Source: Breviolum minutum Mf 1.05b.01 (Eukaryota; Sar; Dinophyceae; Suessiales; Symbiodiniaceae). Taken from it: a DNA stretch of 64,000 nt. Shown here piece by piece: positions 42,303-50,871 of this stretch. The notes beneath the pieces were generated by a model. It did no database searches, was not told the DNA's origin, and saw only the letters and a list, made by a program, of their open reading frames with translations. Position numbers and translations under genes: made by a program. Every line of letters begins with the position of its first letter. Position 1 is the stretch's first letter. The stretch is from positions 62,001 to 126,000 of the forward strand of contig DF239763.1 in assembly GCA_000507305.1 (NCBI GenBank). Direction: 5' to 3'.

Positions 42303-43212
42303 ATGATTGGAATTTTAGGAGGAATAGGAAGAGTTGTTGGTAGAGAAGTTGCAGAAGAAGCACTAGGTAGAATAATAGCAGGCAGGACAGCGGAAGATTT
42401 ATTTGCAAGAGAAGAGATAGCAAGAAGAATAGGAAAAGCAAGTTTTGACGCCTTAGTTAAAAAGTTTAACGATATGAAAGATGAAAGAATAATGGATGAT
42501 GCTAAAAAAAAGGAAAGNTGATATGAAAGATGAAAGAATGATGGATGATGCTAAAAAGAAGGAAAGTAATATGAATAAGAAGATGGATGACTTTGAAAGA
42601 AATATGAATAGAAATTTAGGGAATAGAAACTCAACACTTTATTCAGAAGTAAGACATATAGGAAACAAAGAGATTTTAGAAGACCGTCAAGGATTGAAAA
42701 ATGCTTACAGTAGCCCATCGGGGCTTTATAAGGTAAATAAAACCTTATATATAAGTGGTACTACTGGAAAAGATGGTTCAATAACAAGAGACATAATAGA
42801 TGACTTGATACACTTACCAACTAGAAACGCAGAGCATACCGAAAAGTATAAAGATGTAATGAATATGTTAAATAAATCTCCTGAAATAACACGCCTCGTT
42901 TCACATTCCCTCGGCAGTGCAGTTGTTAATAGAATAAATGAACTTCAACCAAACAAATTTGAAACAACTACTTACGCGACACCAGCAGTAAAACCAAAAC
43001 GAAAGAAAGGTGAAAAGCAAGACCCTCGCAGAAGAGATTGGCGCAATCCGAATGACCCAGTGTCTGCACTAGATGGATACGCTATAACATCTTCATTTGA
43101 TGACCCTAACCCTATTGTTTCACACGGGTTCGCCAATTTTGCTGGTAATGGGTTAATCCGTATAAATCCATCTACTAGAATTTCTAATGGAATTCGTGTA
43201 AATGATATGTAA
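42303..43212 (+). CDS. Lipase-like (alpha/beta hydrolase) protein, broken by an N
   Basis: The N-terminal part (from ATG 42303, a glycine-rich helix MIGILGGIGRVVG) and the frame ending at 43212 are one gene interrupted at the N at 42519. A short segment (DMKDER, MDDAKKKES) appears on both sides of the N, so the join is an artefact. The C-terminal half has TLYISGTTG, then RLVSHSLGSAVVNRI with the nucleophile serine elbow (SHSLG), YATPAV and a late His (VSHGF), in the order of class 3 lipases. Lipase-like proteins are known in PLVs and some virophages and may act on host membranes. It lies upstream of the capsid gene. Activity is inferred. Confidence 0.72.
42519..42519. other. Single-N join with a short repeat on both sides
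   Basis: About 40 bp before the N is repeated, with one or two changes, right after it, breaking the lipase-like gene. Consistent with two overlapping contig ends placed side by side. Confidence 0.85.
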
Positions 43213-43247
43213 AACAAAAAATATTTTTTTTATCAATAATATTATTA

Positions 43248-43487
43248 ATGTTCCATAGAGTAGATTATAAAAATGAACCCAGATTGAAACCTTTAACAAA
43301 AGGGTTAAGCAACTATGATAAACTACAAAAAGATTTAGATACTCCAGTAAAAGACTATAATCAAATCAAAGATTTAGTAGAATTAGAAAATAATAGTATA
43401 GCAAAGTTAAATAATAATACAAACAATATAAAATCTAAAAAAAATCTTGAAATGATGGCACATAAAAAAGGAAAAACTAAAAAATAA
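43248..43487 (+). CDS. Small protein between lipase and capsid genes
   Basis: 79 residues (MFHRVDYKNEPRLKPLTKG start), helical, ending in a Lys-rich tail (AHKKGKTKK). No family recognised. Its position just before the capsid gene, in the same direction, suggests a virion or assembly role. Confidence 0.6.
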   Translation: MFHRVDYKNEPRLKPLTKGLSNYDKLQKDLDTPVKDYNQIKDLVELENNSIAKLNNNTNNIKSKKNLEMMAHKKGKTKK

Positions 43488-43508
43488 TTTCTATATAAGT
43501 AATATATA

Positions 43509-45050
43509 ATGGACACAATTGTTAGCGAAGCAAATGATGCAATGATTAATCAACTTAACTTCGGCTTACCAGAAACTAGTCAGTATATTACTGATAGACG
43601 ATTTGTGAATTATTTTCCATCCGGTAGTAATATTTACTCTTCCAGTGGAGGTGGCAACAAAAACATAAGGTTCTATATTTCTGGGGATAGTAATCAATAT
43701 CTGGATTTAAGCAGTATCCGCTTGTTTGCAAATGTTAAAAATACAGATGGTAGTGATAGAGCAAAATTTTTAAGACCATTGGGTGGATTACACGCCTTCT
43801 TTGAAAGATACCGTGCAACAGTAGGTGGGCAACTTATCCAAGATATTATTGAGTATAATCGCCATTGTGAATTATATAAATCATTTAAGTCAAAAGATGT
43901 CAATGAAATGGATGACATAGAAAGTAGTGCTAATCCATCGTGGGACGATGATTATCATAAGTATGCTAATGGACTTGATAACTTTATTAGACTTAACGGT
44001 AATGACCCACCGGATGGAGTTGATGTTGACCCCAATGCTGACCACAATGAATGGGGCAGAATTGGGTTTAGACATACTAGACATTCGTTATCAGGAATTC
44101 CTAGTAATGGACAGATGCGATTAGGACATAAGCCTTGCTGTGGATTACTTGAAAGCAATTATTACTTACCATTGCGTTTTGCACCTTTAGAGTTAGAATT
44201 CACAATAGTATCAGATAGCAATGAGCCAATTGTAGTACCAGAAGGCAATGGAACAACAGAAACAGATGCAAATGGTTATTACTTCCAAGGTGGTAATACA
44301 AGTGTCTTATGGGAGATTAATAATGTTATTGTTCGTGCTGAAGTTATTACATTGGACAATACCGTTGATAACAACATTACAAAACACTTACTAGAAGGAC
44401 AGTCTTTGAAATTGATAGTACCTCAATACCATACTTTGACCCAAACCTTCAACGCAGGTGGTGGTGAAATCAATATGAATATTGTAAAGTCTGCATCTAA
44501 ATTATCAACATCATTCGTCACGCTGTATCGTGAGAAGAAACAGGGAACTAGATATGGACAATTCTTACCAAATAATTATGTCCATAAACGCTGGAATTAC
44601 TTTTACAACCCTATGATTAATAGTGAAATCAATGATGGATTTGATGGAGCATTGGTAGAAGGACAAGGCTTTCAAGACTTTACTAGAAATTTAAGTTGGC
44701 AATTTCAAGTTGGTAATAAGAAATTTCCAGAATTTGAGTGTCAAAGTTTATCAGAAGCATTCTACTTTTTAAGACGAACATTGCACTACCACAATGGAGA
44801 CCAAAACTCACTAAATGTAAGTTATAAACAATATCGTGAGAACAAATTTGTAATAGGAGTTTCTTTTGAAAAGATGGCTGATGTGAATTTTACAGGAACT
44901 AATACAAAGATGGGAAGTTTGATAGTATTTAAGATTAAAGGCACACAAGGAGCACTAGCACCAGCGGAACAAATACAAGAACTGTTCGTGCATATGGTGT
45001 CAGAAAGCATTTTGGAATTGAGAGAGTCTGGAAGTCTCGTGTATGATTGA
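43509..45050 (+). CDS. Major capsid protein (double jelly roll, PLV type)
   Basis: 513 residues, the usual size for PLV capsid proteins. Beta-rich, with features of the PLV family: an N-terminal NYFPSGSNIYSSSGGGNK region, FYISGDSNQYLDLSSIRLF (first jelly roll), RLGHKPCCGLLESNYYLP followed by PLELEFTIV (link between the two jelly rolls), and SLIVFKIKGTQGAL near the end. Trimers of this protein form the icosahedral shell. No signal peptide or membrane segment. It follows the 43248 gene after a 21-bp gap with an A+T-rich late-type promoter (ATATAAGTAATATATA). Intact and unbroken, which argues for recent integration. Confidence 0.94.
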   Translation: MDTIVSEANDAMINQLNFGLPETSQYITDRRFVNYFPSGSNIYSSSGGGNKNIRFYISGDSNQYLDLSSIRLFANVKNTDGSDRAKFLRPLGGLHAFFERYRATVGGQLIQDIIEYNRHCELYKSFKSKDVNEMDDIESSANPSWDDDYHKYANGLDNFIRLNGNDPPDGVDVDPNADHNEWGRIGFRHTRHSLSGIPSNGQMRLGHKPCCGLLESNYYLPLRFAPLELEFTIVSDSNEPIVVPEGNGTTETDANGYYFQGGNTSVLWEINNVIVRAEVITLDNTVDNNITKHLLEGQSLKLIVPQYHTLTQTFNAGGGEINMNIVKSASKLSTSFVTLYREKKQGTRYGQFLPNNYVHKRWNYFYNPMINSEINDGFDGALVEGQGFQDFTRNLSWQFQVGNKKFPEFECQSLSEAFYFLRRTLHYHNGDQNSLNVSYKQYRENKFVIGVSFEKMADVNFTGTNTKMGSLIVFKIKGTQGALAPAEQIQELFVHMVSESILELRESGSLVYD

Positions 45051-45113
45051 GATGCGTGAGAGGTATTTATTGTAAAAATAAAACTCATCAAAATTATCTA
45101 AATAATAATATAG

Positions 45114-45437
45114 ATGTATCATCACAAGAAAAAGACCAACACCAAGGGACATAGAAGTCATTTACACACAACTATGATGAACTTCACTCCGTTTATGGCT
45201 GACACAAAATATCTAGAGCACCTACACAAAGAACTGAAACTAAGAAATGCTCGCGAAGGAATGCTACAGTTGAGAAAAGATATGATTGAAGGAAACAAGC
45301 GAGCAAATTATCAAAACGAATTGGACAGAGTACAAAATGAATTGTATAGACCAAATCTATCAAGACCATCAAAGGAACATTTAGAAAACTACTACAGTAA
45401 ATTAGAAAAGTTGATGGATGAAACTTACAAAAGATAA
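45114..45437 (+). CDS. Small basic protein of unknown function
   Basis: 107 residues. A basic start (MYHHKKKTNTKGHRSHLH) is followed by long helices (KELKLRNAREGMLQLRKD). Not recognised. It follows the major capsid gene in the same direction, and a perfect hairpin lies directly after the stop. Confidence 0.65.
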   Translation: MYHHKKKTNTKGHRSHLHTTMMNFTPFMADTKYLEHLHKELKLRNAREGMLQLRKDMIEGNKRANYQNELDRVQNELYRPNLSRPSKEHLENYYSKLEKLMDETYKR

Positions 45438-45476
45438 TTAATATAAATTATTTTATCTAACATAATTTATATTAAT
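45437..45476. terminator. Hairpin between 45114 and 45477 genes
   Basis: Perfect 15-bp arms starting ATTAATATAAATTAT and closing ATAATTTATATTAAT with a 10-base loop. The right arm ends at the start region of the next gene. Confidence 0.65.
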
Positions 45477-46418
45477 ATGGCAACGGCAACACTAGAGTTA
45501 GTTAATCCTTATTCAAAATTAGGATTGAAGAGACGCCCAACATATGATGAGATTATCAATCTAATAGATGAAAATGAAACCATTACTGGTAAATTACCAG
45601 ATAGAACAGCTACCTTTTATAAAGCATCGCCAGAAGGAAGTTTTTTTGATGGAACAGACCATTTAGAAATACTTAAGGAACAACAAAACAGAATTTTAGA
45701 AAGAGAAATGAGAGGGATACTGATGAGACAAAATGCAAGAGCGAATGGAAGAACTTTTAATGTTGATAGAATACAATCTTCATCTTCATCAGGAACAGCA
45801 ACACCAGCGGAAGTTCAAGCGGATAATGGAGGGATGGTATCAGCACAGATACAAACAGAATTAGAAGCAAGAGCAAGGAGAGAAACATCAAGACAACAAG
45901 CATTATTTGAAACACACAGAGACGAAGTACAACGACAAGGATTTGTTCCAACGATACAAAGTTTTTTATCAGGCATTACCACTCCAATAAGAACCAGAAC
46001 ACGACCCACCCCAATAGACTTGTCAAGAGAAGAAGAAGAAGAAGCAGAAGAAGAATATTTTCCGGAAATGATGACTGCACGAGAAGAACAGGAACAACAA
46101 CAAGAAGAACAACCAAAAAAGAAAACTAAATTGATGAAAGATATCTCCTATTCAACAAATATTTCAAGATGGAAGGAAGAAGAATTAGAATTCCAATTAT
46201 TCATAAGAGGCACTGACCCACGAGACCCAGAAGTTTCATTAGAAGGCTTGCGTAAAAAAGGCAGAGGAAAAGGATTGACAAACTGGCAACATTTGAACAA
46301 TTTAGCACAAGAAATGATAAACGACGGAAGATGGGAAAGGAGAGTAGAACAGGAACTCTTGAAAAAAAGAATTAGCGAGTACAAACAAAGACAAAAACCA
46401 AGAGGGAGCAAGGATTAA
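45477..46418 (+). CDS. Conserved-looking structural-region protein, unknown
   Basis: 313 residues. The N-terminus (NPYSKLGLKRRPTYDEIINL) looks folded. The centre is low complexity with Gln/Glu-rich tracts (REEEEEAEEE, EEQEQQQEEQ). The C-terminus is basic and helical (LKKRISEYKQRQKPRGSKD). Not a family I recognise. Its place in the late, capsid-side cluster suggests a virion component. Hairpins flank it on both sides. Confidence 0.65.
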   Translation: MATATLELVNPYSKLGLKRRPTYDEIINLIDENETITGKLPDRTATFYKASPEGSFFDGTDHLEILKEQQNRILEREMRGILMRQNARANGRTFNVDRIQSSSSSGTATPAEVQADNGGMVSAQIQTELEARARRETSRQQALFETHRDEVQRQGFVPTIQSFLSGITTPIRTRTRPTPIDLSREEEEEAEEEYFPEMMTAREEQEQQQEEQPKKKTKLMKDISYSTNISRWKEEELEFQLFIRGTDPRDPEVSLEGLRKKGRGKGLTNWQHLNNLAQEMINDGRWERRVEQELLKKRISEYKQRQKPRGSKD

Positions 46419-46419
46419 A

Positions 46420-46454
46420 TTTATTAATAATAAAATCTAGTTATTATTAATAAA
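46420..46454. terminator. Hairpin between 45477 and 46454 genes
   Basis: Perfect 14-bp arms TTTATTAATAATAA and TTATTATTAATAAA with a 7-base loop. The last base is the A of the next gene's ATG. Confidence 0.7.
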
Positions 46455-47146
46455 TGTTTTTGACAAGAAATAAGTTGAAGAGAATCAAGAAACCTATTGA
46501 TGATGATGATATGCTGAATTACTTGAAGTATGCACATATCAATCATAATAAAAGTTTGGATAAAAATGATTTAGAATTTGATATGATTAAAACACACGAT
46601 AAATCTACACAGACTACAAATAAGGAAATGGAAGATAAACAAATTGCAGTAGGAGAGGATGAACTCACCGATGAATTTATCAAATCATATATTTTGAAAA
46701 TGAAATCTGGTAATTTTAGTAGTAAAGAACCTTCAAGACTGGAAAAGGAAACACAAGCAAATGCAATACCTATTGGTAGAAATAACTCACCACCAACAAG
46801 TGATGATAATGATGATGGCGAAGGATTTATAGGAAGAAATGCTAGAAGAGGTTTTAGGTTGGCAGAGTTTGCTTTTAATGCTTCAATGACAGGAATGAAT
46901 ATTGCAGATGCAGTAATTGATATGATAACTTCAGCACCACATCATTCATCAGATGAAGAAGTAGCACAACAAAATACTCAACAAGAAGAAGTGATAAGTG
47001 TACATTCATCTCCAGCAATTTCAGTACATTCATCACCACCAATATCAGTTAATTCATCATCAGTTGATACTGTTCCTTTACCAACTTCTCCACAATCATC
47101 AAGAGCAAGTAGTGCAAAAACAACACCAAGAAGACTTGAAAAATAA
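46454..47146 (+). CDS. Protein of unknown function with Ser-rich repeats
   Basis: 230 residues. The N-terminal region is charged (DDDMLNYLKYAHINHNK). A short, weakly hydrophobic helix follows an Arg-rich patch (RNARRGFRLAEFAFNASMTG). The C-terminus has repeats of the type ISVHSSP, ISVNSSS and is otherwise disordered. No known domain. Encoded in the capsid-side cluster. Confidence 0.6.
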   Translation: MFLTRNKLKRIKKPIDDDDMLNYLKYAHINHNKSLDKNDLEFDMIKTHDKSTQTTNKEMEDKQIAVGEDELTDEFIKSYILKMKSGNFSSKEPSRLEKETQANAIPIGRNNSPPTSDDNDDGEGFIGRNARRGFRLAEFAFNASMTGMNIADAVIDMITSAPHHSSDEEVAQQNTQQEEVISVHSSPAISVHSSPPISVNSSSVDTVPLPTSPQSSRASSAKTTPRRLEK

Positions 47147-47163
47147 GTCTATGACGAAAACGA

Positions 47164-47174
47164 CCTAAAGGAAT
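47164..47174 (+). promoter_or_regulatory. Early-type promoter element of the 47199 gene
   Basis: CCTAAAGGAAT about 25-35 bp before the ATG at 47199; the following TAATAACTTA is also found after the element at 30363-30374. Confidence 0.5.
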
Positions 47175-47198
47175 AATAACTTAATATATTAGTATAAA

Positions 47199-48035
47199 AT
47201 GTGTCCTATAAACTGGGAGGATAGAAAAACAAAAGTAAAAAATGCAATGAAGCACTGTAAAAAATGCAATGTATCAAATGTACTTGATGATTTATTTCCA
47301 AAAGAAGTTAGTAGTGTAATCAGTGATTTTTATATATGTGATTTATGCAAAAAAACTCTGAATGTAATTGAATACCAAGAAAATCATTTTAACCCCAAAA
47401 AATTCAGTTGTGTTTTTCAAGATGAATTAACACCAAAATTTCAAGATGATATTTTACATACATACTATTGGGTAAATCTAAATCCATTTCCATCATATAA
47501 AAAAGTAAAAGAAACAATCTTACAAACAGATGAAACAAAACAGTTTTACACCAAAGAACTTCACAATGAAATGAAAAATGCATATGAAGCAAAAGTCAAA
47601 AATGAAAACTCAAACACAACAGAGAGGTCAGGATTTACCAAATTACATCTTAAATATATGCACAAATTTGAAACAGAGTACTTTGTGAAAATCAACAGTG
47701 AGTGTAATGAAAAATCAAAAAAATATTTTTTAGATACTGTAGATTACTATGATATGTATCACTATATGACGGAACAATGTTCAATATTAAGAGAGGTCAG
47801 TAAAGTTATAATAGAATTTTTGGAAAAACAAAATGCAAAGAATAGAAGAACACATAGAGAACTATATTACAACGAAATACCATTTAAATTTAGATATGAG
47901 ATGAAGTTTTTAGTGTATAATGACGGAATAGGTGAAGTTCAATATAGAAAAAGACTAAATGATTTTATGAAATATGAATTGAAGAAGACAAGACAAGAAT
48001 TAGAATTAGAGAAGGTAAATGACTTTTTCTTTTAA
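47199..48035 (+). CDS. Zinc-binding protein of unknown function
   Basis: 278 residues. The N-terminal quarter has two Cys pairs, HCKKCNVSN near residue 20 and YICDLCKKTL near residue 48, forming one likely zinc site as in the terminal-repeat proteins. The rest is charged and helical (EQCSILREVSKVIIEFLEK). Unlike its late-type neighbours it has an early-type promoter, so it may be a regulator or replication helper. Not recognised. A hairpin follows. Confidence 0.65.
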   Translation: MCPINWEDRKTKVKNAMKHCKKCNVSNVLDDLFPKEVSSVISDFYICDLCKKTLNVIEYQENHFNPKKFSCVFQDELTPKFQDDILHTYYWVNLNPFPSYKKVKETILQTDETKQFYTKELHNEMKNAYEAKVKNENSNTTERSGFTKLHLKYMHKFETEYFVKINSECNEKSKKYFLDTVDYYDMYHYMTEQCSILREVSKVIIEFLEKQNAKNRRTHRELYYNEIPFKFRYEMKFLVYNDGIGEVQYRKRLNDFMKYELKKTRQELELEKVNDFFF

Positions 48036-48042
48036 AAATAAG

Positions 48043-48075
48043 TTTAGGATAATCTTGAATAAATATTATCCTAAA
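48043..48075 (+). terminator. Hairpin after the 47199 gene
   Basis: Arms TTTAGGATAAT (48043-48053) and ATTATCCTAAA (48065-48075), just past the stop. It spans the inner edge of the right terminal repeat; the left repeat has only one arm. Confidence 0.6.
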
Positions 48076-48123
48076 ACTTATGTGTAAAATTTATGGTTTA
48101 AATTTATGAATTATGTTTTTTTT

Positions 48124-48150
48124 GCAAGAGGACACTCCCCCAAGTTCATA
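48124..48150. repeat. Internal copy of the terminal motif (right)
   Basis: GCAAGAGGACACTCCCCCAA, inverted relative to the outer right end, making 48124-48666 a unit with its own inverted ends. Confidence 0.85.
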
Positions 48151-48166
48151 GTATAACTGCGGTAAA

Positions 48167-48178
48167 GACTTAAAGGAA
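48167..48178 (+). promoter_or_regulatory. Early-type promoter element, right zinc-finger gene
   Basis: GACTTAAAGGAA about 18-29 bp before the ATG at 48196. An ATG at 48178 overlaps this element, so the later start is preferred. Confidence 0.5.
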
Positions 48179-48195
48179 TGACACCTATAAGTAGT

Positions 48196-48516
48196 ATGGA
48201 GAAAAGATACTGTAAAAGGTGTAATGCTACAAAGGATGCTGATTTGTTTTATGAAGATAGGAAATATTGTATGAGATGCTTGGACAAAGAGAAAGAGAGA
48301 TACTGGAAAAATGTAGATAAGCAAAGAGAGAGACATATAAGATATTATGAAGAACATAAGGAAGAAAGAAAAGAGTACAAGAAGGCATATAGACAGATTG
48401 AAATAGAATGTGAAGTTTGCAAATGTACAGTTAGAAAATGCAATTTGGCAAAACACATTTTAACAAAGAAGCACAAAGCTAATTTGGAAACAATCTGTGA
48501 TGATGTTGAACAATAA
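48196..48516 (+). CDS. Small zinc-binding protein in the right terminal repeat
   Basis: 106 residues from MEKRYCKRCN. Counterpart of the 23878 gene, with the same two Cys clusters and the CEVCKCTVRKC plus HILTKKH tail. It differs in the charged middle helix, and here has an extended C-terminus (NLETICDDVEQ). Having a copy at each end means it is kept in both terminal units. Function unknown; possible DNA-end binding is only an inference. Confidence 0.8.
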   Translation: MEKRYCKRCNATKDADLFYEDRKYCMRCLDKEKERYWKNVDKQRERHIRYYEEHKEERKEYKKAYRQIEIECEVCKCTVRKCNLAKHILTKKHKANLETICDDVEQ

Positions 48517-48517
48517 T

Positions 48518-48552
48518 TTCTAGGATATGTCTGAATAAAACTTATCCTAGAA
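48518..48552 (+). terminator. Hairpin 3' of the right zinc-finger gene
   Basis: TTCTAGGATA and TATCCTAGAA arms immediately after the stop codon; mirror of 23815-23849. Confidence 0.6.
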
Positions 48553-48666
48553 TTTATTTTTTAGAATTTTGGATTTTTTTTGGGAAAAATGTTTTTTTGA
48601 ATTTTTGTGGGATGTATGGTGGGCGAGCGGGACTGTGTGTTGAACTTGGGAGGAGTGTGCTCTTGC

Positions 48667-48672
48667 TATTTG
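48667..48672. repeat. Right target-site duplication (TATTTG)
   Basis: Exact match to 23694-23699. Confidence 0.88.
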
Positions 48673-49169
48673 CACCCTATCGGAAAAAGTCCACTTTAGC
48701 CAAATTGGATTGTATGATCCCCCAAGCTAACGGGCTGAATATTACACATCTATGAAACCACCATCAAGCAATTTTGAGTCCAAGCTGCTTTTCACAAAGC
48801 GCTTCAATTGCATGGCTCCGCCTGGGCGTAACTCCTGCTCAACAAAGGACGTGGTCCGTGGGGTGTGAAACATGTCGAGTCCACCTCCTTTTTATTCCCA
48901 GCAAAAATAGCCATGAAAAGTTAAGTGCGGAGATCAACTTTCCTCAAAAAAACAAAATAATTGGACTGAAAGATCGTTGGAGAATCCTTGTAGGATTGTT
49001 TTAACCTATTGATTGCAGTGATCTATTTCTCAAATCTATTTTTTTTGCCAGGGCATCCAGAGTCTATAGCCACGGAAGGGACATCTTGACATTTGTGAAG
49101 GGGTCATCGATGTTTGTGAAAGCATCATGCCATATCGTACCATCACATCGAAGCTGAACATTGCAGGCA
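48673..49169. other. Host DNA right of the element, nothing recognised
   Basis: Base composition returns to host level at once. Only short open frames; no domain. Confidence 0.5.
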
Positions 49170-49310
49170 GGTAAAAAAAAAAATCCAAAGCATCCATCAT
49201 GATCAGAGCAACCGCCTCTTCCCACTCTTCCAACTCAACCACTTCATTGCTTTCCATGCGCCTGCCATGCCACATGATGCTAACCATGCCAGCTGCAGAG
49301 GTTTCCCCAA
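49170..49310 (-). CDS. Possible host exon, unknown protein
   Basis: The minus strand reads MVSIMWHGRRMESNEVVELE followed by EWEEAVALIMMDAL. Codon use looks coding. Edges and family unknown. Confidence 0.4.
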
Positions 49311-50772
49311 GATTTGGAAGATTTGATGGGTTTTTTGAACCACCTTTTGGTGGTTGGTTCAAACAAGGATCTTTGTTTCACCATTTTTTGGGTTCCAAGA
49401 ACAAAAACTGTGGCCTGCTCGCTTAATCTTTGATCCATGTTTCAAACATGCAAAACTTTGAAAAATGACCGAACCAAGGCATTTTGAAAGAGAAATCTGC
49501 AACGATTTGGAGGGTGAGTGAATTTGATATCCATTTTTTTTCAAGCTGGAACCGTCACAGTATGACAGGAAGCACATGTGACGCAACATAATTTTGCCTC
49601 AGCTAAAAATAAAACTGTGTTTGAAGAAAAAATCTTGACGCTTGAAGTGCCAAACACTTGGAACAAAAAATAATGGTAAAGCGACCTTTTACTGGTGACC
49701 GAGGTCTTCCCGAATCTCCCCCTCCGCTTCCCAGCCTTGATGTTTTTGCATCTTTTCCTGTTGCTTCAACACCCAAAAAAACCAAGGCAGTGCTCTTTCA
49801 CAACGTGAACCAGGAAGTGTCCGAATTGGTGGAAGCTACAATTCTGACAATTTCTGGAGGGCCGAAACGAAATTTTACATTCAAAAATCCTTCGCTGTCA
49901 ATCTGACTCTGAAAAGTTCATCCAAGGCTGATTCGAACAATTTCAAGGACTAACTTTCGATTTTCTCCTCCCAAAAAATATCATCTGCAGGATAGCAGCA
50001 TTTGTGCGGGAGTTTTTTTTAAATACGGGCGGGTTTGGAAGATGCTGGCCTCTCTTTGAAAACCCCTTAATAAAAAACAGTTCCCCCCCAAAAAACACAA
50101 CATTTATTTATAATAGGAATTCTTTTATATAATAGTTTATCATAATCATCACACAACTGGGTAGTATCATCCCCTACCCTTAACAACCCAGGGTTTTTTG
50201 CGTCCTTTGGATGTCTTACCCTTCGCTGTCGTTGCTTTTCCAGACCTTGGATCCAGGTCTACTACAGGTCGAAGGCTTCAAAGGGAAAGCCGAAGGGTTC
50301 TTGAGCAACCAGGCATATGGTGAAACTTACAACATACCATCATATGCTGTATAGATAATTAATGATAATTCGTATGTATATAAAATAAACATAATGATAT
50401 ATAGATATAAAAATCACATGCAAATAACTGAGATCGTGAAGACATCATATATAAAGTATATATTATATATGTAAAAGACAATGCACACAAGATATTTTCT
50501 GTACCGCTCTGAGATTGCGGGTCATTTGAAACCAGCGGTGGTGTTATGTTGCTCGTATAGCCCCTTCACAACATGAAACCCACATGCATTTTGAATAGGG
50601 TATGTAACGAACATGTGTATATACCAAAAAACATAGTACACAGATAAAACATAACAACATATATATCTATATATACACACATTTATGATATTTCAAATTT
50701 CATGATAATTTATGTTTATCACAAAACAATCCATTTATCAACCCAAAGCTCAAGGCCCAGTACCTCCCACCC
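49311..50772. other. Host non-coding DNA
   Basis: Homopolymer tracts and an A+T-rich stretch at 50340-50700. No supported gene. Confidence 0.5.
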
Positions 50773-50871
50773 TCAGCCGGCCGACTTGTCAGACTTGTCA
50801 TCTCCCGAGGTGGGCGGCAGTGGTGCAATCTTGGCCACGTAGCCTTTCTTCCCCAGGAGCAACAGAAACCT
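50773..50871 (-). CDS. Possible terminal host exon, unknown protein
   Basis: After an AG|G acceptor the minus strand reads GKKGYVAKIAPLPP, then a charged end (TSGDDKSDKSAG) and a TGA at 50773-50775. G+C-rich and coding-like. Not recognised. Confidence 0.45.
   Translation of the reverse strand, partial: RFLLLLGKKGYVAKIAPLPPTSGDDKSDKSAG

Larger units (their letters stand above)
23700..48666. mobile_element. Integrated Polinton-like virus (endogenous PLV)
   Basis: A roughly 25-kb A+T-rich insertion bounded by inverted terminal repeats of about 620-690 bp and a 6-bp target duplication. It carries integrase, polymerase-helicase, packaging ATPase, and major and minor capsid genes. The presence of both capsid proteins and the ATPase means it derives from something able to form virions, not a plain transposon. 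No protease of the adenovirus type is seen. Most core genes are open, apart from breaks at N characters and two homopolymer frameshifts, so the insertion looks recent. The exact taxon within PLVs cannot be told without a capsid tree; virophage or Maverick are less likely alternatives. Confidence 0.93.
48050..48666. repeat. Right terminal inverted repeat
   Basis: Inverted match to 23700-24393. It ends GGAGTGTGCTCTTGC at 48666 and holds a plus-strand zinc-finger gene. Like the left repeat it contains an internal inverted copy of its end, at about 48124-48150. Confidence 0.9.

Noticed and set aside
23700-48666. Classical virophage identity
   Set aside because: The genome is larger, and the capsid protein, integrase and replicase fusion fit Polinton-like viruses better; only a capsid tree could settle it.
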